Source: Flammulina velutipes (taxonomy: Eukaryota > Basidiomycota > Agaricomycetes > Agaricales > Physalacriaceae). Taken from it: DNA of 64,000 nt. Below are positions 1 to 12,140 of the stretch, piece after piece (within the stretch, counting starts at the first letter, position 1; each line of letters starts with the position of its first letter). The stretch lies in the NCBI GenBank assembly GCA_011800155.1, contig CM022372.1:682001-746000 (forward strand), read 5' to 3'. The position numbers were made by a program, and so were the translations under genes. The notes beneath the pieces were generated by a model. That model had not been told where the DNA came from. It saw only the letters and a program-made list of their open reading frames with translations, and did not search any database.

Positions 1-1652
1 TTTCTATTGAAATCCGCCTTCTACGGATGTGCTATACTAGCTGCGCTCTTCCCACCCGCGGCGTCGCTACCACAACCCTCGAGTCAAGATGTCAAAGGTG
101 TTAGCCTATCACTGTCTCTCAAAGGTATCGTGCTGTTTGTGAGTCCAAACGACGTGGTCTTGATCAAAACAAATAGGTCCAGCGAGTGTACATAGTGTCA
201 GTGATCTCATCATAACTGGTACACTCAAAAACGAGGGCACCCGAGACATTCTGGTTATCAAGGATCCGAGCGGATTACTCTATGATTTCTTCACCGCAGA
301 CGCCCTGGATTTCGAGAAAGGGGACTCAAAGGCGAAGGATGCTATTAACCAACCTACCTTCGTCGCTTACAGGGCAAAATGGGATATGAAGACCTATTTG
401 CAAATCGATGAGGAAAACACAGACCTTCATGATGCGCACAAGGGCGTAGCCTCCTCCCGAGCGTGGGATAAATCGAGCACGCGACGTGGTAACTCTGATG
501 ACTCCTCGGACGAATCGACCTCTCTTCCTGATACCGAGAGCAGCGTAGAAGGAAGCTCGGAAACAGGAGACAGGAAATATCCTCCTGGTTCAACCCTTGC
601 GCTTCCAGCTGGTAAAACGATAAGTTTCAACTATAAAGGTGCGCCACATATATCACCATGCATCACCTACTCTAACATGTCTCTATAGTTGGTACCGCGT
701 ACGATTTTAGTGAATCAGGCGCTGGCACTTACACCTTCAAGCCCAAGCGCGACTTTTTTCACGTGTTGGTCGATGATGTGGACGTTGAAGTTCCGGTGAA
801 CATGAAGGGCTTGAACACAGTTAATATCCAGGGGAAACTCCATGCTGAGGTTCCTGAACCCACGAAGTACACTCGTGATATGGACTATGGCGACGATGTT
901 CATGGTACCGAGCCCACAGGGCGCAGTATCATCGCTCGGGTAGGGACTAGGAATACTAGCGTGACGACTCAAGGGTGCGATGAGACACAAATTTCCATTA
1001 TCGACCTAGCTGCACAGGGAGCAAACAAATATGCAGCCGAGTCAAATGAGTGAGTCCCACTTCCATTCGTGGATCAATCAAAATCTTATGCTGGACAACC
1101 CAGCTACATCTCCGCCATGACGGGGTCGACACCGCGTTACGAACACTGGTTTGGAAAGTGGGACACTGTGCAATCTCCTCATTATACATTTCGGCCTAGG
1201 GACCAAGTTGCCGCCATGTACAGGAGCCTGAGTGAACACTCTTTCCTGGATCCTGGAGATGCAGGCGGGTACACCTATGATTGTTCATGCAACGAAAATA
1301 TAATAGCATTTGTGAAGGGGAGAAAGTGAGTCTTGTTGTCAGCATCTTCGTCGGGCTAGTATATTCACCGTGGCTTCCCAGAGATTTACTACCACCTGAT
1401 AGCAATAATCCTGCGATTATTAACCTCTGCAACGGGTTCCGCCGCGAGAGTAGACCATTGGTGGGTACCAACTCGAAAGCCGGTGTACTTATACACGAGG
1501 CGACACACATCACGTACCATGTTCCGCCTACCTCTGATTATAGATATTTCAAGAAGAGGTGTGAAAAATTAGCCAGCGATAACCCATCCCTTGCAGCTAT
1601 CAATAGTGATAGCTATGAGTACTTTTCAGAAAACGAACCGTTCGAAACCTAA
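1..1652 (+). CDS. M35 lysine-specific metallo-endopeptidase-like protein, 5' end off window
   Basis: Secreted zinc metallopeptidase of the deuterolysin/peptidyl-Lys (M35) family. It has five exons (to 124, 177-638, 689-1049, 1104-1325, 1382-1652). The reading frame is open to base 1, and the first codon near base 7 is TTG, so the ATG lies upstream. A hydrophobic leader ends near LPQPSS. A beta-sandwich prodomain follows, then an Asp/Ser-rich spacer, then the catalytic domain. The active site HEATH is preceded by GVLI. The usual GTxDxxYG is altered to TSDYRYF, but its Asp, the third zinc ligand in the family, is kept. The C-terminal Asn-Ser-Asp-Ser-Tyr-Glu-Tyr-Phe region is typical of fungal M35. 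An intact homologue of the split gene at 12711-16331. Activity is uncertain because the zinc/Tyr motif is degenerate. Confidence 0.85.
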
Positions 1653-1842
1653 AATTTCTCCTATTTCCTTGTATGTAATGCACCTTATATAGTTCTGTAA
1701 TCAATAAATACATTCACAACTTCTTGTCAACTCGAGGTTACTGTGATGATGAAATCAACGCACCTGTAGGCGCCTGAAGTAATCAAGTAAAAGTTGAAAC
1801 CGATGAACTTTGTGTGCGCCAAAATATATCTACATACTAGGG

Positions 1843-2259
1843 TCTTTTGGGCTACGCCACATTTCCCGAGACATACGAAAGCGCTCCATTGGATGACGGA
1901 GCCGTTGTCCTCTTCTCTCCTCTTCCCGGCGGTGCTACTCTGAGCTACGACGAAGGCCAAACACTCACGCACGAGGTTGGTCACTGGGTCGGCCTTTACC
2001 ACACATTCCAGGGTGGTTGCTCTGGCGTTGACGACGAGGTCGTCAATACGCCAGCCCAGTCATCTCCCATTACGTTCAGTCTCTAGAGCAGAATTTTATG
2101 AGCTGGAAACTTGATTAACGAGCAGCTGCATTGCCTCGCGCGACTCTTGCGCTGCCACTGGTGTCGACCTCATATGATGCATGCCTAACGGAATTCACCC
2201 CCGGCCAAACGTCCCGTCTTCCAGACCAGATGCGCACCCCCAGTGGCATCACCATCTAA
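1843..2259 (+). pseudogene. M43 (pappalysin-like) metallopeptidase relic
   Basis: The translation gives [11 protein letters not shown], then LPGG, then [15 protein letters not shown] with the HExxHxxGxxH zinc motif of family M43B, followed by GGCSG. A probable intron (about 2073-2128, ending CAG) leads to CIASRDSCAATGVD. The segment that should read IHNFMDY is missing, and the C-terminus resumes out of frame as SYDACLTEFTPGQ, ending at a TAA near 2258. The prodomain and the first half are absent upstream. I read this as a decayed fragment with a deletion of roughly 23 bases in the Met-turn region. That two unrelated secreted metallopeptidases sit side by side may be chance. Confidence 0.75.
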
Positions 2260-2382
2260 ATCATAAATGTACCTTCACTTGTATCCCTCACTATATCGTT
2301 CTTTCATGTATCAATGACACTATATCATTCACTCTCATTGTGACATGCATCATCGTCTTTGATTACTATACAATGTTGAAGC

Positions 2383-5321
2383 CTATGCTTGTGCGCTCAC
2401 TATTAACACACTCGCGGATAACGCAGGCACATTGTACGAAAAAACTCCTCCCTCGCCAACTGTGAAGTCAAAGTCCACTGGGACAGCAGCGTTCGGGTGC
2501 TCTGGGGTGTTGGCAGTGCCTAACGAAGCAGTAAGAACAGAACCATGACCGGTATCTGAAAGGATCGTAGAAGTCGGTGGAAGAGTGAACACAATGGTAT
2601 CCTCCGCGAGAGCAGTGTTGACAACCTAGATACCATCAGCTTGAAAACTTCCAGCGAAGGAATGTGTGCACCTTGAAATAGATCTCGCTCTTGTTCGTGC
2701 TCTGTGTGACACTCCATTGAAGAGGGTTGCTTGCATTGTTATTCGTGGAAGTGAGATATGTGTCGCCTTTGTAGGTTCCAAAGAATCTCTGAACGTAGTA
2801 AGACGTAGATCTGATAACCGTGTTTGGAGAGAAGGAAATCAAGTCGGGTGTCTTGTGGACATTTAGAAAATACCAGAAAACAAGGTAAGAAACTCGCCCA
2901 TTGGGTACTGTTGATATGCTATCCAAACCACGTCAGATACAACTCCACTGGGTCTAGGATACTCACGTTCAAGAGAGGTGCGTACGCTGTTGCGAACACA
3001 ATGTCCGAATTCCTATCGAACCCAGTCAAATAAGCCGCCTCAGCAACAGCAGCTTCAATCGTTGGGTATGGCACCCGAGAGCCATCGTCGGCGCGAGTGA
3101 CAGCATACTCGCCCTGGAAGAATTGAAGACCGTTTCTTGGCGCAACATCAAAATTGTAGGATCCTTCACGGAAGAATTCTATGGCTATGTCAGTATTAAG
3201 GAGAGAAGGAGATTGTTGCCATACTTGGATTCGAATAGATATGGAGGTCCCAGTGGTCTGGCGCTGGGGATATGTCGGGAACCGCAGCGCTTTCACCGCT
3301 TGTCGCGATGTATTCTATACACAATTAGCGCCATATATATGGACACAGGGATGCAAATAGCTCACTGAGATCGGGGAACACGGCACTCAAGCCATTATAG
3401 AATACCTTCCAGCGGTAGGCATGGTATCTAGGTAGATAGATCAGCGAAACGCCGAAGTAGAATGGAGTTTTGAGCGAACGAGTCGGGAGCAAAGAAGTCT
3501 TCATTTCCAATCTCGATGTATTTGACGTCGAAGGGTTCGGGATGTCCAAGAGCAGCACGGCGCGCAGCTACAGATAGGTTTGAAGTTACAAGGCTGCTGT
3601 AGACAAGGAGACGATATACGTACCCCATTCATTCGTAGTGGGATCACCAATCGCGAATTGTACCTAAAGATGATCATCATTGCTTATGATGAAGGAGTAA
3701 ACTATGTAGGTTCAATATGACTCGCCTGATTGATCGCTTCCTCGACATATGGGCCTATGTCTGCCTCTGGAACAGTCTCTCCCCTCAAAGAGTAACCTGA
3801 AGTTCTAAACATCAACCATGAATCCAAAGACCACTTCACACAACTTGCCTGCATAGACGCCCATAATCGACTCCATACCCATATCTTCGACCCATTGAAG
3901 GTACTCGAAAATACCCAAGCCACTAACATGAGTAAGATATTATGTAGCAAGAGACATTGTAGGTGAACGTACTCTGTGTTGGGATACGACCAATCTCCGG
4001 GGCGGCCGGGACGGTCGAGGAGATCACCAAGAGTATTAAACCATTTCCAACGATTGGCGACGGTACTTCCCTATCGTGATAGAGTCAATTTCATCAGCTA
4101 AAGATAATATGGCCGACCGCCACCTCGAGATCTTGCCATACTAGTCAGAAGAAATTCGGAGGAACAACCAAGGAGACAATGCGTACTGTTTCCACCCGGC
4201 CACCTGAAGATCGTGGGCTTCATATCCGCCAAAGTCTCCGACAGATCGATCCGCATTCCATTCTTCCTACCCTTGAACGTAGGTGGGAACAGCGAGAATA
4301 GGGCGAATTGCAGAGTGGTGCCCTTTACCGCTTCACCGTCAAGCGAAACCACAAATATATTGTTTATGCCATTTGCGGACGAGGTAGGCTGAAAGCTGAA
4401 CTCGGCCTTGGTCCATTCGGAGGCGGCATCAAAAGGAACGGACGCTGACGCAAATTCGACAGTGCCGTCTGCACTTCGGAGGGCGACTTTGAAAGACCCA
4501 GCAACTCCTTCTCCAGGGAAGCGATAGTAGAACGATCCGGTATACGTCCATTCCGACTTGACGTTGATACCTAAGATTCGGAGTAACGACACAGCGCCCG
4601 TGTGTAAAAGACATTAACAACGTACCCCAGAATCCGGAGTTTGAGAAGCCTATTTCGCCAGTGGCATTGGTCGGGGCCGTGACTGCTAGCGCATTTGGAA
4701 GCGCTGCAGACACCGGCGGGACGGCAGCTACTACTGAAATCTGCGGAGAGCCAATCCTGGACCACGCAGTGAGGGAGTTGGAAGCGCCTGAGCAAAGAAG
4801 TAGATTTCATAATGAGGAAAGTGCATATAGATCGACGTGAGATTTTACAGACCTGGTTGGACTGTCTGGAACGCTCGGTTTTGTAGTACTAGAGGTTTGC
4901 CATGCGATGAGAGTGCATGGTGGAGTGTGGAATGGGGGTCACTGACATTCGGCATAGAGTCCACCGTCCCCACTCTTCAGCATAGTTTAGTAGTTTGGGA
5001 TGACCAAACCGTGGCGTGACTTACATGCTATAAATAAATGTTGGCGAGGAGTTCGAAAAAGAGAAAAGGAGAACGCGAACGCACGTTAATGTCCTATAAA
5101 TCGGTTGAGAGTGTGGTCTTGTGAAGGGTAGGTCACACACCTCGAACATCAGCCCATCTGTGAGTCCTGTTAGTTGAGCAAACGTAACACATACAAAGAC
5201 ACTCACAGAGCGTCCGTGGCTGCGCATGTCCCGCACTATTCACAGTAACATTCGATGCAGCGTAGACACAAGAAGCGCTAAGGAAAACGATAGACGTTAG
5301 TATGGACGGAATGCGCATCAT
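2383..5321 (-). CDS. GH51 alpha-L-arabinofuranosidase, secreted
   Basis: Extracellular enzyme that removes arabinofuranosyl side chains from arabinoxylan and arabinan. The start is the ATG at 5321 (MMRIPSIL); a signal peptide ends near VYAA. The early region reads [31 protein letters not shown], assembled from very short exons of 17, 9, 3 and 28 bases (5141-5157, 5085-5093, 5025-5027, 4947-4974). A carbohydrate-binding-like beta region follows, then MRIDLSETLADMKPTIFRWPGG. The acid/base motif is VKYIEIGNEDFF (about 3520) and the nucleophile is in FQGEYAVT (about 3110). The C-terminal beta-sandwich ends LIVSAQA. There are more than a dozen exons, and no in-frame break was seen. The length fits the fungal family. 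Confidence 0.9.
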
Positions 5322-8267
5322 TCGTTGCTGGGGGAGCTGTCGGAGAGAATCGATTCCCTCTTTAAAGTCTCTGGAGCGAAATCCTCTGAGCAAAGAAGCG
5401 CGGACCGTTGAACGGACCGCGTGTCGGATACCAATTCTTCAGGCAGGTGCTAATAGCTATAGCGCAGGTAGGCATTTATAATTGACTTCGAATGATGCGC
5501 TGTGGTCATCCGATCAGGTGCTTCGCCTCACATAGCGTTCGAAAGTCTTGACTTGTACATAGGCAGAAGATATTAGGACAAAGAAGCTCGGTTCAAGGTG
5601 GCCTGCGAACAGCCTGCGAATATTAGTCCGACAAGTTTCGCCGAAGAAAGAGTGAGACGAAAAAATGACATACAGTACTCAATAACATTCTGTATGAAGT
5701 ATTTTGGTTGACGCAGGCAAATTGAGTGGAGAGGATTCGGTACTGGGACGGTGGTTCATCACCAAGTGACCTGGAGTCCTCCAGGGCCAGGACCGACGTC
5801 GTTGGTGACGGTCACGTGCCAACAATCGATGCAGCCTTGCGCCACACATACAGTTATACGCACCAAAAATGTATTGGAAATGAGTATGATTCCCAAGCGG
5901 TCGAATTAAAAGCTTTTGTGTAGTAACAGGTTTGGTTAGTGATCAATTTTGTAAATCCTAACTTGGCTTTACACCATCACTTTCATATGCGATCGCCCAA
6001 ACCATCGCCGTACAGCCAGCGCGCTTCGAACAAAGGTCACCATCGGGATGCATTCTATTCAAACCTTGACTCAACCCAAGTCGAGATAGGTCATCGCACT
6101 GAACCCCATACTGCCCTTTCAACGGATGCACGACCGCATCCACCCAACTGATACTTGCCGCCCGCAAAGCTGAAACACGGCATTCAAATCCGCCGCAAGT
6201 CGTTAGAATGATAGAAACGCTCTGTGCGTACATATAATGGTGTGTACCGCAACTTTGCGACTGCAAAATGTCTGTTACGCTCAGTCATATTATTCAGCTA
6301 CCTTCAGTGGCGCTAGAGGAGTACAAAGATATTCTTACCCAAGCTCTCGATTCGAGGGTATTCTGCCTACCTTGAACTATGTCTGACGAAACCGCGGTAG
6401 TCATCAAAACCTATCATTTTGCAGGCAACGGTATGGATTCGGCGGAAGCATCCATGAAAAACACTACATGGTGGTCTCGAGGGTGAAGAATTCAAGGGAG
6501 CAGAGCTAAAAAGGGATGATCATAGGGATACTGGCGTCGGAAAGCAGAAGGCTACGTACCTCAGGTTGAGGTCTGTCTTATCTGTTACTTATTCACTGAC
6601 GTTTGCTGATCTCTCCTAGGCATGCCTATCCTTTTCATCATCGTTCATACCTCCTTATCAACTCTAGTGTTCGAGATGACTTTCGAAAATAATTATCCCA
6701 ACGGTATCTAGCAGCGAGCTCTGGAACAGCTCACCAACTTCGAGGTCAGTCTACAACCTCTGTCCCCTAACACAAGACGGCCGAACAGAACGATACAATT
6801 GTCTAGTAAGAACGTGATATCGCCCCATCTGTGTCCCGCCCACTGATATATACCGGTAGCGTATACAAAAATTAGCATGTTTCCTTACATTCAATTCCCA
6901 AAAGCCAATGAGAGTTGGAACCGGGAAATCCACTGCCCACCGTCTACTATTTGACCGTACACGTCGGCAGTCGCTCGAGAATGCTACTTGGTACCACTGA
7001 AGCGCCGGCCTGAGTCATGATCACAGTATGATGGTCTACTGCGTCGCTTTACTGACAGTTCGTTGTCAGGAAGATCTATCCTGTGAGCGGCACAGCCATA
7101 TGAGAGGCTTACGAACATCTATTCGGACAGGCGCCAATCGTTCTTCCAGATGCCGTCTTTTTGGTGTTGAACGCGCAAGTCGTACCACTCCCGTGAGCCC
7201 CCCAATTCATACAATAATATCATCTCTTGTAGACTGTGGATATCATCAATGTGGGCACCGCGCGGGAATTTGGGAACTTGGCACCATCTGGTATTCACTC
7301 AGGACACGGAACTGCATCTCTGGCTTATTTTTATGCTGATTATCGAAACACCTTTGGCAGAGACTTTGTCATTTGTGAGACCGCCTATTGACACATCGGA
7401 TATTAACCTTCAACGGACTTTGAGTAGGATGGAAGTCTTGGAGGATGGTTCTAGTTCGGAGCCTCTTTCACTCCCACGGAAGTGGAGTCAGCCTATTGCT
7501 GAAAAAAAGCTTCTGGACAAACGGCATTACTCTGGAGACGCTTTACGACAAATTACTAGCGTAACTTGCTCTGGTACTACGCCATGCTCCTCTGGATACT
7601 CACTGCGCTTAAATGTATGCAAACTCGTTAAAACTACGGCCATCTGATAACGACACATGTGCGTCTACAGAACCCTTCTTTTTTTGGTACTGAATATGTT
7701 GGGAGTATAGTATATGAATTGTGATCACACCACCAACTAAACGCTGAACGGTAGGACCGTCTTGATGTGGGTCCCAGCTCAAAGCATGAATTCCATCGAT
7801 GGTCGCGGCATGGAAGGACCCATCAAACATCCCTCGGCGACTATAGCATCATGTTGAGCTTATTCCTCTTCGCGATTACCGGGGGACAATCGCTTGACAG
7901 GCATTCAAATTTGGTCTGCGTTCGTCCAATCGGTGTCTGTGGATAGCTGATACGAGTATGTGCAGGTTCCTCAGACACAGCGACTCGGACAGAAGCAGAG
8001 AAAGCCGCGCTATGTCAAATGTGTATACAATGTATATACACCGCACTGGTCCGGCGAGATCGTCTTGGGATAATAAAGGCTGCATGCACTGCAGGATAAA
8101 CCTTCTTGTCAAGTGTTTGCATCTGTGTCATCGCCGTCTCTTGCGGGTTCCTTCTATTTGAGATCGAACGACGAAGGGTGATTCATGTTGAACAAGAACT
8201 GCCCTCACAGGATAGTCAATACCTCCCCACCAAGGATGGAGGCTTATAAGCAAACTTTCTTTTGTTG
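5322..8267. other. Region without an intact gene; scattered coding-like relics
   Basis: About 2.9 kb in which no ORF is convincing. Around 7105-7390 a spliced reading on the + strand (FGQAPIVLPDAVFLVLNAQ, then after a possible intron NVGTARELGNLAPSG and YADYRNTFGRDFVICETAY) looks protein-like but ends in closely spaced stops. I do not recognise the family and treat it as a relic. A copy of TGCGCCACA lies at 5838. No promoter or RNA gene could be identified. Confidence 0.4.
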
Positions 8268-9482
8268 ATGTCTCCATCCGCTATGTCCTACTTGGCAGAG
8301 CATGGTTACGCAGAGACGGATATCGAGTATCTTCTGGCGTCAAACCTACATGCCGACATGGTAGACATTTTGTGCTATGGAATGTATACTGGCGTATACT
8401 TTGTGGCGCTCTATCTAACACGTATGTCTTCCATTTCAATATCAGTTCATCTTCTTAGCTCCATACACAGTGTATCGTGGAACTGAGAGAATTCGCATAG
8501 CCTCTGCGATTCTCATTACCGTCATGTGGATCCTTATTACCGTCCATACGAGCATTGTATGGGCGTACATCGACTATGGATTTATACAGCACGGAGAAAG
8601 CCGAGAAACGCAACTTCACTCGCTTGTGTTTTTTCGAGGCTCAGACCAATTCCAGCTGGATCTGATGAACGGTACGGTGACTTTCATGAACCTTTTTCTG
8701 ACCGATATGACAATGGTGAGAGTATGACATTCATTCTCCCTTTCACCGCTGACATTGCATAGATATGGCGATGTTGGGTCTTGTGCAACCGACGATGGCG
8801 CCGCATTATCATACCCATCTTATGTCTTGGAGTTACATCAAGTATATCATAACACTGTGTTTATCCGACGCTAATCATCATCCTCTAGCTTGCTTCGTTT
8901 TGCGGTGTATCTGGATCTACAAGCAGCCCGTGCGGACTGACAAAAACACGAACATGGAGCTCATTTATACGTCAACGACTGTGATCACGAACATATTCTG
9001 CACGACCAGCATCATTTATCAACTTCTTAGCATTGGTGGATGGAGGAAATCACTGAGGACATATCGCGGGCTGATAGAGATCCTCGTCGAGTCTTCCATC
9101 CTGTACACTGTCGTTTACTTGGTTAGGGTTGCTCTGGAGATTCACGCCCAGTACTTCGCGGAGGTCCTCGATGCTCGCCATTGGTATCCTCAAGCACTTG
9201 GGTATTCAATTACGGTACGTAAAAGCTTGTGAATCTACGCATCCTACTGACACGAGCACGAAGGGACTTGCGCCAACTCTCATCATAGCACGAGTTGCGG
9301 CAGGTCATGCGCGCCCCGATTATTCCTGGACGTCCGCGGCGCAGACTTTGTCTGAGTGTTTACAATTTGCCTCAGCTACCGTCGTGGACTCTGATGCCGA
9401 TTGTGAATCGAGGGCTTGCAGGTCGGAGGATATCGAGAGTCTCGCCTCATTTGAGATGAACCGTGGATGGTCTCGCATTTGA
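8268..9482 (+). CDS. Agaricomycete multi-pass (about 7-TM) membrane protein, unknown function
   Basis: Five exons. The ATG at 8268 is chosen because the codons just upstream are TTG; 8283 is an alternative in-frame ATG. Introns are about 8422-8469, 8717-8762, 8839-8888 and 9213-9261. Successive hydrophobic helices are seen in ILCYGMYTGVYFVALYL, IASAILITVMWILITVHT, LMNGTVTFMNLFLTDMTM and IIIPILCLGVTS, with later ones at TTVITNIFCTTSIIYQLL, ILVESSILYTVVYLV and GLAPTLIIARVA. The IWRCWVLCNRRW segment after helix 4 and the C-terminal GLAPTLIIARV are typical of a large Agaricomycete family of unknown membrane proteins. The C-tail of about 70 residues is acidic and Ser-rich. Its job is unknown, and a receptor role is only a guess. 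Confidence 0.75.
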
Positions 9483-9804
9483 ACGACATGGAGAAAATAC
9501 GCGGGGGTCGGTTTCTTACAAGGTCATTTATTTGCTCTCAACAGACTCGTACTTGCTGTCTGGTCACAGCAAGGTCAATGTGAGCCCTCAGTGTGGGTTC
9601 TCGGTTGTAATATACATAGTTATTAGACATTTCAATGTATGTTCTGTTTCTTGAGCACTGTTTAGAGTCAAGTTTAGAAGGATTCTAAGTGCGCCACATG
9701 ATTTCCCATGTTCTACTCAAAAAGGGCACGATGGGAAAATATATTTCAACAAGACAGATTCGAGAACGTTCGTTGTAGAATGTGACAGCCGTAATGATGC
9801 AAAT
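9483..9804. other. Intergenic, 320 bases
   Basis: 3' flanks of two convergent genes; one TGCGCCACA copy at 9690. Nothing else. Confidence 0.4.
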
Positions 9805-10209
9805 CTACATAATATCATCCGATACAATTGTGGATTCAGGCTCCTTCACGCCCGTAGTAGTAGGTTCCGTGATAGGCTCCTTATCAGGAATCGTCCCCGC
9901 ACCACCACCGCCGCCAGTGGAATCCAAAGCCTTGATCATTGGCTTCGTCTCCTTAAGCAATGCGGTCGCCTTTTCGATATCCTTTCCAGCAACCAGCTCG
10001 ATAGCGTCTACCACATTGGTGAGAATCGTCGTCAAATCGGTAGAAGGTTCCGCTCTTGCGACGACGGCGTTGACGGCTGTTCTTCTGATCGACATGAGGG
10101 GGTGGAAGAAGAATAGATAGAAAACTCACCGGGACATTGTGGGTGCAGCGTACGACGTGACGGCAAGAAGAGCGACGGTGGCAAAGGAAAGAGTGTGATG
10201 AAAGAACAT
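9805..10209 (-). CDS. Small secreted protein with Gly-rich C-terminal linker
   Basis: Two exons (10130-10209 and 9805-10084) joined over an intron at 10085-10129, giving about 107 residues. The start at 10209 (MFFHHTLSFATVALLAVTSYAAP) is a clear signal peptide with an Ala-x-Ala cleavage site. An in-frame upstream Met at 10335 would put about 40 residues before it and is less likely. The mature part is one amphipathic helical stretch (TTILTNVVDAIELVAGKDIEKATALLKE), followed by a Gly run and a Pro/Thr/Glu tail. There are no cysteines. I do not recognise a family. It resembles the many short cysteine-free secreted proteins of mushrooms. Confidence 0.6.
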
Positions 10210-10843
10210 GATAAGTGCTGCTTGTTGAAAATGTAGAGGATTGGGATTGTGGCGCGCCGGGCGGAAGAGCTGGATGATTGTGTGAAGGAAAGAGACCTGC
10301 TGCTTTGCTTGAGATTTCTCGGTAAGAAAGAACATGCTTTTATACCTAGGTTTGGTCTGCGTGATGTCTTGACAATGACCGTGCTGAGCCGACGAGTTGA
10401 ACTTGAGGATGATGCATGTTGGAAAACATGATCGTCGTGAACTTGATTATATCCCGTGTCGCCGACTCACGACCATCTACGCTCAAGCTGGCTAGCACGA
10501 GAGTGTTTATGACGAGCCAGTTTACGGGTACGGCTTTCTTCATCTCTGTGTTTTGTCATCCAGAAGCATGGAAATGGACAATAGCGGCATGTACCCAAAG
10601 ACGACGATCTGCTCCTTCCAGTCCCGTGTTGCGGACAAGTGGCTAATATGTGATGGTACTGTGATGGTGGTAAGTCCACTAAGGATACACGCAGAGGCAT
10701 ACTACCTCGCCTCCTTTGAGGTAACACAGTAACAGTAACCAACTCCAAGTCGCACACTGAAAATTACACATGTTAGTCCATTCATTTAGTTTACATACAT
10801 CATGTTTATCCAAAGTTTATAGTGTCCAATGTCCACTCTATAA
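10210..10843. other. Intergenic, 630 bases
   Basis: 5' flank of the small secreted protein and 3' flank of gelsolin. Small ORFs on both strands show no recognisable domain. Confidence 0.4.
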
Positions 10844-12140
10844 TCATGCTTGGATCGCTTTCAAGAAATCCGGGCTTTCGTCATCTTCTCGCATGGTCAC
10901 GATGGGCACAGCGACGTCCGATGACCCTTTACGATAGAGATATCTCTGCGCGTATTGTGTTGCTAGCCGCCGTTCCGCGAGCGATGCCTTCTTTCCCAGC
11001 CAAATGAAGATTTCGGAAGTGGTGTCCAGAAGGAAAGCATCGTCGGAAGAGAGGGAATTGAAAGTCGGGGAATCGACTTGCGCAAACGTTAAGTTGCCCG
11101 AGGCATCGGACAACCTGAATAGAGATAGTGTGGACGTGGAAGTGGGAGGAGACGGTAAGAGGGTGGTGTCTGGCCCAAACTCGGCGAGGAAAATTCCAGC
11201 GCCGGAACCACCTTCATCTGCAACAAAGGTTAAAGGGCGAACATGACGACGAGCGGGATGGACGAACCGTATACAGTCAGCTCCGATTTGCCTTGTCTCT
11301 CTTCTACCAACATCCTGACAAATTCTGCCGCTTTGAACTTTTCCTTGCCTGCACTGTCTTTGGTGTTGAATTGCCAGACTTTCTCGCCTTTGTCCAGGAC
11401 ATAAACATCGCCTTGTAGCAAGCTCGACGCTTGTGCCGGGACTTCCCTGACGACTAAGTTGTTTTCCGGAGTTGTTGAGATTTTGTAGAGAATGTGGGTG
11501 TCGAGGGGAAGGGGATCAGATACGTGTCGGAAGCCACTAGCAACGCCACCGCGGAGACATATGAAACGAGGGAAATAGGACAGGAAATGGGATGATTCGT
11601 GGCCTTGGATTTCTCTGTATTGGACAGGTACACCGCGTAGATCTTCGAGATGTTAACAACGAAAGATACATGACTAAAATCACTGACGGTCGTCAAGTTC
11701 AACGGTCTTGTAGGCAGCCGTACCAGCTTCGTCTTGAGATGTGTCTTCTCCCAGCCAGAAATGAAGATTATATGATAGCGACTTTGATGCAGGAGTCTTC
11801 TTGTACGTCTACAACAGACTGCGAATCAGCGCGGTATCGCCATCGAACAAAGAACGTACGTGCAGGATTATGTATGAGTCGCCATCGTAAAACTCTCCCT
11901 TTACAGGGCGACGAACGACGTCGAACTGTTCGATACGCCAGATTTGCAAGCCAGGTTCTTGGCCCGCATCGTCCCAGGCTGATTCTGAATCTCCAGCATG
12001 CTCGCGGACGCGTTTCTCGACCTACACGGTGTTCGATAAGCTGAGCTGCTTCACAGCAGATATTTGCGCACATCCGAGCCCAATAACTCAATATTTGAGT
12101 CCTTGATATCGTATTTTATAGCCTTGGTGAGATGCGCCAT
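10844..12140 (-). CDS. Gelsolin/severin-like actin-binding protein
   Basis: Cytosolic actin-severing or capping protein with gelsolin repeats. The start at 12140 reads [23 protein letters not shown]. Exons then give [66 protein letters not shown], the second repeat ([20 protein letters not shown]) and the third ([20 protein letters not shown]). The end is [26 protein letters not shown]. At least five exons with introns of about 40-60 bases. The length, about 380 residues, fits three-repeat fungal fragmin/severin proteins. No lesion was seen. Confidence 0.88.

Noticed and set aside
8268..9482. Pheromone receptor (Ste3) assignment
   Set aside because: The helix pattern is similar in number, but the IWRCW and GLAPTL motifs match a different mushroom membrane family, and no pheromone precursor lies nearby.
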